64,000 nt of DNA, from the NCBI GenBank assembly GCA_036583965.1, contig JAZBQD010000027.1, positions 2,746,687 through 2,810,686 on the forward strand, in the 5' to 3' direction. The first letter of the stretch is position 1, and each line of letters begins with the position of its first letter. The translations under genes were made by a program, and so were the position numbers. Origin of the DNA: Prunella strophiata. Taxonomy: Eukaryota; Chordata; Aves; Passeriformes; Prunellidae. A model generated the notes under the pieces. It ran no database searches. It saw only the letters and a program-made list of their open reading frames with translations, and was not told where the DNA came from. This document shows, one piece after another, positions 45,883 through 59,768 of this stretch.

Positions 45883-48800
45883 TGCTGGAGCCTGGTTTGG
45901 GATCCAGGCTGCACACACTGGGGCTGTCCCCACAGCCAGGACACAGCCATGGGTGACATTTCTTCCCTTCAGAATGGATTCTCCTTGATCCTCTGTCTTG
46001 TCCTGACAGCTTCCCACCTCAGCCCCAACCCTCTCCCATGTTTTAGGAACGAGTGCCACAGTTTGCTTAACCTTTGGGAATTTCATGGGCTGCTGCTGGG
46101 GTTGTGTTCTCTACATGAACACACAATAAATGTTAATATATGTATAATATGTTTCTATCTGCTCCTTTAGCTGCACAGCTGAAGTGGAGAGAGGGTTAAC
46201 TGAGCAAGCAGATAAAGCTGCAGGGCCAGGAGACAGTTAGTGAGGTCTTTGTTTTCATCTTGTAATTGTCAGATATGGCATGTTTACCATAAGGGCTGTG
46301 AAAAGTGTGATGCAAGATGTAAAGCTGTCCCACTGTGTTAATAATAAATTGGCTGCAGTAATATTTATCAAAATGTCTGTCCAATGATGATTTTTTGTGT
46401 TGCTGCCTGCTTTAGCCTTCTCCTGTCAATCAAGTTGTCCATCCCAGTCATTCTGTAGTTCTGATTGCACTGCAATAATCTTCTCTCGGGGTTGTTTTCC
46501 CCAAAACAGTTGCAAAGCAATGAAAACAATTAGACAATGTAGTATGTCGTCCTCCTGCCTCGTTCCCAGATAAAATGATATCTGCTGGCCTTGCAGATAG
46601 TCAGGAATCCTTTCAGCATTCCAACTAGGCAGAGAAGTATCATTCTGTATCTATAAAAATAAAGAACATAAAAAGTAAAGAGTTTAAAACAGGAGTTTGA
46701 GGTGCCCAGCCTTTAAAAACTCAGATAAAACTGTTCACTGAAGATGCTGCAGATCCAGGCCAGGCATCAAACCCAGATCTTCTCAAAGAATACCAGTGCA
46801 ATTCAGTCATTGCAAAAATTACTCTACAAGCTGTCCTATTTCCCCCTTTATTTTAATGACCAATTTAAGATTTTCTGCAGTGTGCTTAATCATGACCTGA
46901 AGGAGCCATAGTTGGGAGACATGTCCAGCTTTGGGCACTCCACATTTGCTCCCACAGTGCCAAAGTGGTGGCACTTCAGTGTGCTGACTGCACTAATAAA
47001 TGACTCTGGGTTGCTCTCCCTTCAGCTGGGTTAGCCTGTGCATCTCTCACTTGTGTCCAGAGCTCCTTTTCATGGAGTTTTTTACAACAAACTGGTTATT
47101 CCTCCTGGGATTTAAACCACAACTCCATCACAGCAACTTCCTGTGACAGAATTTTGTTATCCTCACTGTTTCCCTCTCCACCACCACCCACCACTTATTA
47201 CATGAAGATATCACTGCTGCTTTCAGGACCTGATAACACCTTAAATGTTAGCTTTTACTCTGTTTCCAAAGATGTATTCCTGTACGTCTGCCAGTAAAAC
47301 TTCTCAGCTCCACAGGAAGGTCTTTGTGTTTGAAATGCTCCCTTAGAATTTTTTTTTTTTTGGAGAACATCTGTTGTCACCCCATCAAGGATTGTTTCCT
47401 TTGTTCCTCAGGAGTATATTCAGTTATATTTGCTTGCACAGCTCTGTCTATTCAGTCTGCTCCCATCTCCTCTCAGTGTTTTTGAGGTTTTTTTATTTTT
47501 AGATTCATTAGGTGTTTAGGCCGTCTCTGCACTGCTGCTTGCTCTGCACTTTTCAAACCTGCTTCCTCCTGAAAGTGATGTTAAATACAATAAAGTTGGG
47601 TGCTCAAGCACCCAGCTGGGGAAATTCCAGAGGCAACACCGTGCATTTCCATTCCCTCCCAGGACTGTTGCTAATTGTGTGATTGCTGATTATTTCAGTA
47701 AGGCATCACACAGACTTTCAAACTCAGTGTCATCCCTAACCACCCTGTCATTTTCAGTATTATAAGTGGTCACTGTGTGGCTTCTTTAAAAAATGCACCA
47801 TTTAGATTCATTTAAATCATACTGTTTAACCAGCTACCTCGTTCTGGGTTCAGCATCAGAGTCTGCCAAAAGTGAAATATAAGAGATTGTTCCGTTTGCA
47901 TCTTCTGCCTGAATCCGAGGAGAAAAAATAGCTTAACTTTAGGCATATGCTTAAGTGTTTTGCTAGACTGAAATATGATCAAGACTCTTCCCACTTTCTT
48001 CCTCTCAATCCATCTGTGATACCCAGAGAACCTTCCTAATCTCTGGGAATTAGAAGAGAAAATCACATTCTGCTGGGGAACCTCAGCCCTGACAGTGTGA
48101 ATGGCTAACAGTGTTTGATACACTCCTGTGGCATCCCATGTATCCCAACTTTCTGTCACCTCAAAGCTGCTTTTTGGTGCTTTGTGTCCATGTATCAGCT
48201 CCCTTTGGACATCCTGCCCCAATCCTTCAAGTTCCTCCAGGAGGAGGTGGACTCTTCAGAGCTGCATCGCTCATGTAGGAATGTCACGGCACCAGATCAG
48301 GGATTCTGTGATAAATCCGAGCAGGGACCCTTTGGGGGGCAGGAATGATGTCAGGCTCCAGATTCTGTGGGAAGTGTCTGAAGCTCAGCCCCGCGCTGTC
48401 TCTCTGCCTTCTGCTTCCTGAAGGTGGAGCCAAACCCCCTATCAGATCCCCAAATCTTCCCGAGCTGCTCTTTATCGCAGCACACACTCAGCACACCGGT
48501 ATTTTTCCTTGCACAACAGAGCGAGCTGGAAAGTGGCTGCGAGGATTCTGTCTGGCCAAGACGCATTTTGCACTGTGGATCTAAGACTGCAGCAAAGGGA
48601 GAGAAATCCAAGGATAAAAAGGACACCCTCAATGCTGTTTGCACCGTGTCTGATGGAGATCTGCTTCCCAACATTCCCAACAAAATAAAGTATTAAATAA
48701 AAATACTGCTTGTCTCAGACACCAGCTCCTTGCTTTTCCCAGGATTTCTGATTGTAACTCTTTGTGCTTCATAAAAATCTCAGCCATCCACGTGCTCCAA

Positions 48801-49478
48801 TAACTCTCCATGATCCATTTGAATGGCTGCTTTCAGGACTGCAGTGCTCCCCGAGCAGCACATTCCTCGGGCTCTGCAGATGCATATGACACAGCAGAAT
48901 TTTAGGCACTATAAGAATTATAAAGCTCAGTTTCCATTACTGTAATTGCTATATAAATCCTACCTTAGAACAGGCCTATTTAACCTTGGTTTGAGCTGAG
49001 ACTTGGTCCAAGTCTGATTAAGTTGAGCACCAAATTCTTTTTATTTTCTTTTTTTTTTTTTTTTTTTTGTCCCCTTTTTTTCTCTGCAGTATCATAACTT
49101 AGTGGGCAGCGGGGCGGGGAGGGAGACAAGATGCAGAGTGTCCTCTGTGTGTGCCCTGTCCTGCCAGGGGGGTGGCTGCAGTCAGGAAATACCTGTCCCC
49201 AGCCAGCAGCAGGACAAAACGAGCTGTGCATTTTGTTCCCTGGGAGAAGCACCGTTTCTCCCCTTGGAACCTGTGGCTGCTGCTCGTGCACAGCTGTGCT
49301 CAGAGCAGGTGTGTGAGTGAGCCTCCAGAGCCTGCCCTCTCTGGGGGGATGGAGCAGGAATTCCCAGCCTTTGTGCCATTTGCCACCACTTCAATGACAA
49401 CTGGGTGCCCTGGTGGTTCCCCCCTCGGGGCATTGAGGTATCTGGGGCTGCCTTTGGGTCAAAGCATTCAAAACTTGT
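45883..49478. other. intergenic, no gene seen
   Basis: Mostly unique sequence. AATAAA motifs occur (for example near 46127 and 48708), but nothing links them to a transcript. Confidence 0.55.
49049..49068. repeat. 20-base T homopolymer
   Basis: A T run in intergenic DNA, flanked by other T-rich sequence. Confidence 0.95.
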
Positions 49479-49741
49479 GCTAGGACAAGGAGGCTGTGGG
49501 GTCAAAGTGAAAGAGGGGAAATTTAGGTTAGAGATACACAATAAATTGTTCCCTGTGAGGGTGGGCAGGCCCTGGCACAGGGTGCCCAGAGAAGCTGTGG
49601 CTGCCCCTGGATCCCTGGAAGTGTCCAAGGCCAGGCTGGAAGCACCCTGGGATAGTGGAAGGTGCCCCTGCCCATGGCAGGGGTGGCACTGGATGGGCTT
49701 TAAGATCCTTCCAACCCAAACCAGTCTGTGATTCTGTGAAT
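49479..49741 (+). mobile_element. CR1 LINE 3' fragment, well preserved
   Basis: AGGACAAGGAGGCTGTG, AAAGAGGGGAAATTTAGG, GTGAGGGTGGGCAGGCCCTG, CCATGGCAGGGGTGGC, ending CTGTGATTCTGTGAA. The copy is in sense orientation on the plus strand with an intact 3' tail. The antisense frame of 238 codons at 49182-49898 is produced by it. Confidence 0.94.
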
Positions 49742-52700
49742 CTAAAACTGAGGAAGAAGTTGTCAGTACCATAAGCAGAGGTTGGTGATGTCCTGCTTCA
49801 CTGCTGGAGAATTCCAGACTCCCTTTTAGGCCAGGGAGCAGCTTTGACATGGAAAGCCACGACTTGCTCCAAAGAAACTCTGGCAGAGCATTTCCCATGC
49901 CATAAACCTGCTCTGCAGTGGGTGCTTTGCCCCTGAGCCAGTAAAGCCATAGGAATGGATTTATTCATGTATTCTGCTTCCTTTACAAGGGTCTTCTTCA
50001 AAGTTCCTTGAATTTACCTGTGGGGAAAATATGGCAGGAAGATGTAAGAGAGCTCTGAAAACTGAAAAACTGAGTCTTCACCTTGAGCTGGACAAGACTG
50101 CCCACCATGTGGATTGTGCTGGCAGAGGCAGGGACCTGGGGAATGCAGAGGTGGGGGGTAATTTTTAGGGCTTTCATTCCAGGGTCCCATTGATTACAGC
50201 CCTATTAAGAGGCTGATGCATGCGACTTTTAAGTTATTTTGTTAACTAAGTGTAGGCAATGGATGTGTCATGCTAACAGCCATAATTGCTGGTGTGTCTA
50301 ACACAGTATGTAAGTACAGTAGAGTGAATTTAAAAGGTTGTGGTAATCTAAGAATGTTAAAAGGGGAATGTGTGCCTGAGGGGCGTGGGGGCTGGGGAGA
50401 AAAACGACTTACTTGACATTCACTGTCTTCCTCCCAGCTCCTTTGCTAAAGTAGGAACAGAATCGGAACAAAAAAATGTTTGTTTTACAGCTGTACCAAG
50501 TTACGGCAGTGGACTCGTGCTCCCCCCCTCCTCTCCCACTTGCATCAAGTACATCCTGTACTTTTGGCAACATGTTGACTGGATATTTAAAAGCTGTGAA
50601 CTGTTCTGAAAGTTTCACATACTGGGTTATGGGCCATGTGTGTTTGATCAAAATTCAATTACTGCACTGTACCATGCTTGGAAACCTATCATCCCAAGTT
50701 ATGAAGTATGACGAAATAGGCTAATCTAATTGGTTCAGTATGGGAGCAGTATCAACCAAGCTTGTTATGATAAATAGCTTCCTGTGTTAAAGGTTCTCTA
50801 GAGCTTAAGTATCTTGGCTCACCTCCCTCTACAAAATAAGAATAGTGTTCCCTGGGAACAGTTACATCACTGTCCCTCTCCTACATTCACAATTAAAGGT
50901 TTGTGGATTTTTTTCATCTTGCTGTTCCTTGAGCAGATAAACCGTGGACATCTACTGCATTCCCCACTTCCATCCCCTCCCCATTTCCTCAGAGGTAGGC
51001 TGTGTGGTGCTAACCCTGAGTCTGCTGTTCCTCAGGGCTGGAACACACTGGAAGTGTTCAAAGCCAGGCTGGAGGGGGTTCTGAAGCAACCTGGTCTAGT
51101 GGAAGGTGTCCCTGCCCATGGAAGGGGGTGGAAAGAGATGAGCTTTGAGGTTCCTTCCAACCCAAACCATTCCATGATTCCAGAATTCTAAATCAAGCTT
51201 GACCAGGATGCCAAAATCCACCCTGGGGCTTGTGTGCTGCTGTGTCAGGACATGAGAGGTGTCTGTCTGCACAAAGATCTGGAATTTCTGATGCAAAGTT
51301 AAACTTTATGGAAGAACTTTAATCTTTCTGAGCATCCAATAAAAGAACTTTCTGTTCAGTGAGTTCCATGGATGTGCAATTATCTTCTTAAGCCCCAAAG
51401 TTTAGGTCATCAGTAGTTAAACACAAATCCAGGGTGCAAGTGCTGGATTATGGCTAGGGAAGGACTATGTTCTAAGCCTGGATTTGTAGTCACTAAATTT
51501 GGCACTAAGACAGTGAGCTGTCTCCCATGAGATGATACTGGCTTCGTGATTTTATCTGGTCCATCTTTGGCAAGACTGTGCTTAGCTCGGATTTTGATGT
51601 CACAGTAATAGACAGTGTCAAGGGGGGAAAAAAAACCACATGGAAAAGTGGCTCCTTATGCTCTGGTGATTCAAGTTTTTCCTTTCTTGAACCCACCCCC
51701 CCTCCACATGTCTCCTAATTCAGAAAGCCCCTTCAGGCAAAATAATTGTGTGATGATCATTTTACAAATATATAACTCAGGCCTGATAGAGCAAGGGCCT
51801 TTAGCACTGGTAAGTTTTCTCCTAAGAATAAAGTTATTCACTTACTTAGGGCTTGGTAGAACGAGTTCTTATGTAAGTGAGTCTTCGAATTAGCCCCAAG
51901 ACTGCCTAATACCTGGATTAAGCCTGTATGGTGATTAATGCCTATTTACTGTATCTGTTATCCCACTGCATTTTGCTCTTCAGCCTTGATTAAGCCCTTT
52001 GCTTTACCATTTAAAATGTCCTGCTTAACCTTCTGCTTACAAACGTACACAGTGCTGAGCTTTGCACTTTTAACCAGCACAAGTTCTACCATAAATAATA
52101 GCATTTAATTTTAAAGTGCAACAGCTACAGTCACCACTTGATTAAATGACAAAGAACAGCAACAGCAAACTGGGGAACACAGAGTTTTTCACCACAAATG
52201 TCTACATCCACGTAAGTGAAAAAATTGCACCTTCCTGCTGCTGATTAGCACTTTCTGTGCAGGTCTTTATTTTACATGTTTATAGAAAATTATTGCCAAA
52301 AGAGCCTAAACAGTGACTCTCTGCGATTTCCCCAAATATGTTTTGAAGGAGATAAACTAGATTAATCTCTCTTTATAAAGTTCCCACAAGAAAGCTCACA
52401 GACACAGTAGCTTTACCTTCAAAAATAGAATGTGACTGTAGGCACTTATGCTAATCTCTTTTTTGGCAAATCAGCTTTTTTGTATTGAATCTTGCTTGAT
52501 TGAATAGCACTGGAGCTGCCAGAGTAAATGCTATTATCAATGTACAGTAATTAAGGAAATAGTCCTTGTCACTCCAACAGTGTCCAGGCAGTAGTGCCTT
52601 CTGTAATAAAGTTAAATGATAAAGAAATATCTCCAAGGTGTAGATACAGGACCAGGGGAGCTCTTGAGATGCAGGGAAAATAACCCAGTGTGGAATTACA

Positions 52701-55682
52701 GGTGGTGGGGAAAGTATAAATGCCTGTGGAATTCATGCTAAAAAGCTTGTTTGATGCTAAATGTTTAAATAGAAGCTCAGCACTAAAACACATAATTGTT
52801 TAATTTGTCATGTAATTTCCTGACTCAGGGCAGTTGAGCATCTCCCAGTCACCACCCTTAAAAAATGTGTGCGAGGGAGAGGAGGGGGGAGACCCTTCCA
52901 TCATTCAGCAACTTCAAAGATCTTTTCCCCCTTCAGGCAGCAGCCTGCACGAATGATAAACCTTGCTTTAAGATCAGCAGAGCCCTGGCTCTGCCAAATC
53001 CATTTGGGGAGAGAATTTCAGTAAAAAGGACTTGTCATTCCTTCCCCCGCCCTCCCGCTTCACTTGAAACTTTACAGCCTGGGAGTCCTTCGGTGGATCG
53101 GGATTGTTCCTGCAGCACCGAACAGGGAGATTCCCCAAGGACAGACAGAGAGAGAGAAAAAAACCTTTGGGTATGTTCTGCATTAAAACTGTATCACAGG
53201 CACCAAGAAATGTAAACTGTAGGAAAGCAGGGTAACTCTCAGGTTGCAGAAATGGTGTTTAATAAGCAGGGAATGCTGATGGGTGCTGCCGGAGGTTTGC
53301 AGAGCTCTGGCCTACGACATGCTGAGCTCTGCACTTGAGAGCAAAGAGCTTTTGTCCAAGCAAGGTACGTGCAGGAGAGATGTTGTTTAATGTGCAATAA
53401 ATAACCAGGGGAGGTATTTAATCAAGTGTGCCGGGAAATACTGCTCATGTCCAGACACACACATTTCCAAAGGGGCAGCCTGGGAGCGAGGGCTCGAAGG
53501 GCTGTGAGAGGCCGGCCAAGGAGTCCGCAGGGAGGCTGCAAAATTTCATCCCACTACTCATAAGACACACACACACAGAATTCCAGCCCCTGTGCTGCCT
53601 TCCCCCTAGCAGCCTGCATCTTATCTAAACTCTGTGTAATAATTTTCATATTTCACAAATCTGGCAGTTCTGCTCGGGCTGTGCGCTGCCGAGGGTTTTA
53701 GCATTCCCTGCAACGCTCCCGCTGCAGCGCATTGACATTCTGAAGGCTGGGCATCGTAACCTCGCCATTAAATCTTTGACACAATGAAGTGTCTTCTAAA
53801 TAAATTCAGTGGGATCGATCCAGTGAACTTCAGAGTGCACCTTTTCAATTATTTTTTAAAGATGGAAGTGTTTTGTGCATATCGAGCTCTGGATTTGTGG
53901 AGCCAGGAGCGGGCTCGAGCGTGGACCTGAGCTCTGCTCCAGGAGGAGCTTATGGAAACATTCAGAGGGGATCTGAGTCCTTCCTGTGCTTCCAGCATGA
54001 CCCTGGGCTTCTGGATCTGGGACTCTATCCTGTTGTACGTAAAACATTAATTATTATTCCAAAATATTTGGGTTTTTTTGCATTCCTACAGCTCAACCTT
54101 CAGAATCGTCCGCTTGAATCCGAGCAGAAGCACTTTGGTCAGAATTAAAGAAAAAGTGATAGCCCAGGCAGCAGGTTTTTAATTGAGGCCTGCCAAATAC
54201 CAAAGGCAGATGCTTTTTCATTCTGTAGCTCCTGGATACGCCGTCTACTTTTCGGTTTCAAGGACAAAGGAAACACTTACCCAATTAGATGAGGCATGAG
54301 ATTGTGACATACGGGCTCTTTCCTTAAATAAAAAAAAAAGCTGGAAAAAGATTTTTGACCCTAAGTCAATGAGTGCTATTAAAATAATGAATACTCCATA
54401 AATCCAGCCATATCCATGGCCCACATTCGGAGCTGTGCTGTTCCTGTGGCAGAGGAGCTGCGGGATAAAGCCCCACACTGCTCCCTTGGCTGGATCACGT
54501 TTTGGAGGCCTTCCTTTTAAACCAGGACAGACAGAGATGTGAGTCAGTGATTCAGGGAGAGGTCTGCCACCTCCTCTGTCTGATGTCTCCATGATGTCAA
54601 ACACGATCTGGGTGTTGGAGCACCCATGATTTCCCCCACACACTCAGCTGAGCCCAGGGAATCTCCTGCTGCTCTCACGAGGCTCATAGGAGCTGATATT
54701 TTAATAGGAGCATGGCTGGTCCAAGGTAATGCAGCTTTTGCCTGCTGAAGGTAGGAAATGGTTAATTTAATGCTTTCTACACCTCACACCTGAGTCTGAA
54801 GCATCCTAGAAGCCACTTGAACTGCTGCATGAGGAGCATTATATGGTGATGGTGGAAGCGGATACATCGGGGATCATCCTCGTTTCTGTGTCTGGAGATG
54901 GAGGAAGCAGTTAAACTTTGAAATAATTACAGCTCTGCTGCCTCCCACCTCAGAGCTGGGATGTGTTTGCTTTAGCCTTTAGCAGACAGCTGGAAGTGTT
55001 GACTGATAATTGTGGTGAGTTTCTGATCCTCCAGAAGAGCGAGGAGCCTCCTCTGTCCTCCGCCTGTCGTTCCTAGTGCTGGCCTTGCTGAAATGATTGA
55101 AATCAGTGTTCTCATCCCTGCACGCAGGACTGGAGTCTCAGGTGCTGGGAATTAACATTGCCTGTTTAATTACATCAGTGTGCAGTTGGAGCTGCTGTAG
55201 CTGTCCTTTCTCACAGAGCGGAATTGCAGCCTCACATCAAACTGGGTGGGGGACTGAGTGATACTGGAACAAATGGAAGTGACTGGAAAAATTGCTCTTG
55301 TCTTTCCAGCCAGGCCCAGCTGCCATTTTGATTTCTCTCCACCTTGGTGGCTGTCCCTGGACCTCGGCAGGGTTTGTCCTGCTGTACCCAGTGCAGAGCC
55401 ATTAATCATGTGTGACATCTAATGGGGCCCCATATCACAGTGTTCATGATGACAGTTTGGGATGCCTGGACCCCTGGTGATTCTGGACTTTGAGTCCTTC
55501 CCAGCCCCAGCTGCAGAGCAGATCAGGCTGGAAGCTGCATCTGTGCCTGTTGATGAAGCCCCAGCCAAGGGCAGACTGCTGCACCCAGAGCACTGATGCC
55601 AATCCTCTCCAGTGGGAACCCCCAGAGACAGGGAACAGGGACAGCAGGAGGGAGCACTTATGGATCTCCTGGAGACCACAAA
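49742..55682. other. intergenic, candidate noncoding elements
   Basis: One CR1 fragment (51040-51187) and otherwise unique DNA. The stretches at about 50190-50350 and 53640-53860 are non-repetitive, AT-rich and rich in homeodomain-type TAAT cores, but no gene is seen. Open frames such as 54245-54643 (minus) have no recognisable domain. Confidence 0.5.
51040..51187 (+). mobile_element. CR1 LINE 3' fragment
   Basis: GGAAGTGTTCAAAGCCAGG, CTAGTGGAAGGTGTCCCTGC, ending AACCATTCCATGATTCC. Confidence 0.92.
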
Positions 55683-55945
55683 ATCATGAAATCTTAGAAT
55701 TATTTGTGTTGAAAGCAAATACTACTTACTGTCTACTCAGTCCCACCCCTGCCATGGGCAGGGACACCTTCCACTATCCCAGGAATATCCACTGTCCCTC
55801 TCCAACCTGGCCTTGGACACTTCCAGGGATCCAGAGACAGCCACAGCTTCTCTGGGCAGCCTGTGCCAGGGCCTCACCACCCTCACAGGGAAGAACTCCT
55901 TTCCAATATCCAATCTAAATCTATTCTGTCCCAGCTTAAAGTTGC
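55683..55945 (-). mobile_element. CR1 LINE 3' fragment
   Basis: The extreme 3' end is degraded (ATCATGAAATCTTAGAATT). It continues with CCATGGGCAGGGACACCTTC, ACTTCCAGGGATCCAGAGAC and CACCCTCACAGGGAAGAAC. Confidence 0.9.
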
Positions 55946-57992
55946 TGATGCTGATGAAGAGATGGTGCCCCTCATCTCCTCTGCAGGAGCAGCAGCAGAG
56001 CCTGGCAGTGGCAGGCTCATCCCAGTGTCCAAAACAGCACATGAAGGAACAGCCTGTTCCTCCCCCAGCCTGCAGAGCCCAAACCAATGCAGAGCCTCCC
56101 TGGACCCCTCTCCCCTGGATCAGGAGCTGAGATCAATGGCATGGCTTAACTTTAGGCTCTGCTGCCTTGGGCCAGCTCAGTGCTGTCGCCACCTGAGCCA
56201 AAACCTCGTGTAATCACATTACTGTCACTGCCATTGCTTTTAAGAGAGCTTGTGCAGAACTCTTTTATTCCTGCAGTTTACACATCCATAAAAACCACAC
56301 AGAGTACAGTGAGGTGAGGAAGAAACGCCATGAATTTTCATCATATTGATATTTCTGGCCCGTTTTACATTGTGACTATGTCCTTGGTGATGGGGAGCAA
56401 TAAATACCCTCTGCCAGGCTCACATTGCCATGGATGGGAGAGGAAACAGCAACCCAAAGGGTGTCACATTCTAGAAACCTGACCTGGAAAGAAGGATCCA
56501 CAATTAACTAGATGGGTAAGGGAGCCTTGATTATCATTAAAAAAAACCCATGTGGCAAACAGCTTTAAAACATCCCAGATATTATTGATGAATTTGCTGG
56601 GGATAGGAAGAATTCAAAGGGGTGCTATTAGCATTCTGGACAGAGAGGGAGCAGATCTATAGCATGGCTCTCAATAAATACATTGCTGCAGTAAACTTCT
56701 TTAGCACTTTGCAATTCACATCTGATCTCTGCTGACCTTCTTTTTTCTCCTAATTAAACCTTTAGCTTGCAAATGAGCCATTTCCTACATCAAACTGGTA
56801 GATGGGGAAGGAGGAAATTCTACCCGCGATTTATAGGAGCTGCTGGTGACCTCACTGTCTATCACAACCTGTTCTAATTGATCCCTCTTTGAATTAAATT
56901 TGACCAATTACTTTTTCCTAGGTGAACAAAGATGAGACTCTCCTTAAAAGCTGTTGTGCCACAGCAGCCAGCAAAGCTGGGTGTGTGCAGTGGATGGGAG
57001 ATCCCCATAATTTTGTGCACATAAGAAGGTAAAGTCTGAGTGCCCCCAGCACCCAAAACCTCTGGATTCCTGAACCAAGTGTTTTTGAAGATGTTTTTGA
57101 AGGAGAGGGCACAGGGGTGACTTAGAGTGCTGCTCCCACAAGCTCACATCCTTACCTGCTGTCACTCCTGCCTTGGTTTTGGAGCTGGATGATCCTCCAG
57201 GCTGCTCATGTCCCTCAGTCCTCTTCCAGTGCAGTGCTGTGGCTGCCTGTAAAGTCCTTTCTGACCCAAGGAGAGATCCCCCAAATCAACCAGTGCCTGG
57301 TCTGTGTCCTGATGAGGACTTAGGAAGGGAATGGAATATCTGAGATGGGTGCAACAGCATGATGTTGAACTGCTGACCTTGGGAATTCACATGTATTCTT
57401 GGCTGAACTATGCAGGGTTTTGCCTGTCCAGATGAATCCTGTACCCTTCCCTGTGGCTGAAATGTGGGAGTCTGGCTGGGAGAGCACCCTGTGGCAGCAG
57501 GGAAGGATGCTTGCCTTGGCTGGACAGCTGGATCTGCACCAGCCAGCAGCGACACAATGGGAGTGAAATCAGTCCAGTCCATTAAAAAAATCATGAGTCT
57601 CACCTCAAAATCCTGCACAGAAGTACATTTTATCTGATTTTCCTTGTCTCCTAGCTCCAGAACGTGCATTTTCAAGCCTTGCTTCTACAGCTGAAATGAT
57701 GAGAAATGTCCTTTCCCACAGGAACTCCTGCTATTCCCAAATAGCATCAGGCTCCAGGAGTTGGCACTCCTGTCATTCCTCTGCCTGCCCCATCCAAGCA
57801 TTTCCAAAGGCACTGGGTGCAAATCCCACTTCAGCCAGCAGCTCTTGCCCTGTGGAACAGGCTCTGCCACTGGAGCATCCCAGTGCTGCATCCTGGGATG
57901 ATTTCAGCCTTTTCCTCTCCTCTCCAAACCACGGGGATTGGGAGACCTTGCCCCACGTCCAAAGCCTCACTGGGGAAGTTCCTCTCCAGGAA

Positions 57993-58234
57993 TATTGGAC
58001 ATCATGTTGGGAATTCTTCCCTGTGAGGGTGGGCAGGCCCTGGCACAGGGTGCCCAGAGCAGCTGTGGCTGCCCCTGGATCCCTGGCAGTGCCCAAGGCC
58101 AGGCTGGACAGGGCTTGGAGCAGCCTGGGATAGTGGAAGGTGTCCCTGCCCATGGCAGGGGTGGAACAGGATGAGGTTTAAAGATCATCCCAACCCAAAC
58201 CATGGCTCCAAACCATTCCATGATTCTGTGATTT
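57993..58234 (+). mobile_element. CR1 LINE 3' fragment
   Basis: TTGGGAATTCTTCCCTGTGA, CCCAGAGCAGCTGTGGCTGC, CCATGGCAGGGGTGGAAC, ending CCATGATTCTGTGATTT. Confidence 0.94.
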
Positions 58235-59768
58235 CCAGCTGTGCAAGTTCCCCTGGGCTGTGACTGCGACCCACACCTCTGTTTCTACAGCAAATCCAAT
58301 AAAAAAGGTGATTTTTTCACCCAGCTCATCCCTCTTTCCAGGTGAAGCAGATCCCTTCCAATTCCTGTGCCAGAGGAACCATCCCAGTAACTCATTCTGT
58401 GGTGGATGGGAGGATCCCAGGGCTCCCTGAGGCACCAACAAGGGCTGCCAGACCTCTGGAGCCCTTCAGGGTGGCATTAAAATGTGGCTGACATTTTCCA
58501 CGCTCCCTCCTCACTCCTCTGGCTGCGATATAAATTTTCTGGGAGTTCTGCTGTGTTATTTGCATGCATCCACAGCACTGTTTGTTTTCACACAGTGACC
58601 TACATAACTCATTTTAATACATACCCAGGCAGCAGGGCTGGGCTGCAGGGGTGTCAGGGGGATGCAGAGCTCAGCAGCAATGAATCCATCATCCCTGTAT
58701 TTTGGGAGAGGAGCTGGGGGCAGTAGCATTCCTTCCTCTGGCTGTCCTGCTGGAGCCCCCTGCGCTGGTAGAAATGGTGTTGGGCCATTTCCACTGACTG
58801 CCAAATGGATGAACTCTTCTTAGCTGTCAATTCTCATGAAATATTCATGTTTTATTTAATTTGTCTCCTCTGTTCTCTTCCCTTTTTGTAAGATAATGGC
58901 TCCTGTTAGTGGAAACAGAGTGATTCTCCAGGAGTCCCCAGCTATGGGAGAGGTGGGGGTGTTCCCCCAGGCTACACACTTCCATGTATTTTGGAACATG
59001 GATTTTGTTCTGCAATTTGTCCTCATGTAAGAGCCATCAGGAGGAGCTGCTGTTGCCCCTGTGGTGAGCCCAGCCTGACCCCAGGTCAGGCTCTGCCTCT
59101 TCTTCACTTAATATTAAATATTGTTAAATATTTAAGCAAAATGGCTCTGGTTTAGGAGAATCACAGAGCAGACCCTTTGCAGGTACAGGGCTTCAGAGCA
59201 GCCATGGGGCTATACCTGACCCTCCCTAGCCAGAAAAATCATAAAAATCAGCCCCATTCCACTCTGTTTTGGCTCTGTCAGATGTGGTCCTTGAGCTCTG
59301 GCTGTAGTGAGGAGCTGGCCTCACTTCTGGTCCCACTGCAGACCCTCCCAGTGCTGCCTGTCCTTCATCTGGCCCATTTCAGCTGTAATTGCAGCAGCCT
59401 GAACCTCCACATGGGTTTCTATGCTGATATTTCATGACATTTTATGTACATAATCTGCATATGTTATTTTTAGCAAACTTTCTCCCCAGGATAGCCTCAT
59501 GTGCTCCACATCTTGTTCCCATGAGCAGTTGGGAGAGGTTTGATATTTTTTTTTTCTTATTTTTTGGTAGTTTTTCATTAGTCAAGATCAGGTTTTGAAT
59601 TGCAGGAGCAACACACACATACCATATTTTTCTTTCTTTTCACAAGGCAACTTTAAGGGGGGGATAAAAAAACCTAAAAAAAAGAGGCAAGTGAGGTGGC
59701 CCAGCTCCCATTTCCAGGAATTTCCTTGCTTGGGGTGCTTTGGGGTGAGTTACCATCATTCCCCCAAA

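Noticed and set aside
45337..46086. Several long open frames (154 to 329 codons) on both strands
   Set aside because: They are created by the 18-base minisatellite, whose period keeps every frame open; there is no homology or splice context.
49182..49898. 238-codon minus-strand frame
   Set aside because: Largely the antisense of a CR1 fragment; similar frames at 55490-56213, 57773-58221 and 61558-62048 have the same origin.
54245..54643. 132-codon minus-strand frame with a hydrophobic stretch
   Set aside because: One possible membrane-like segment is not enough; no homologue or gene context.
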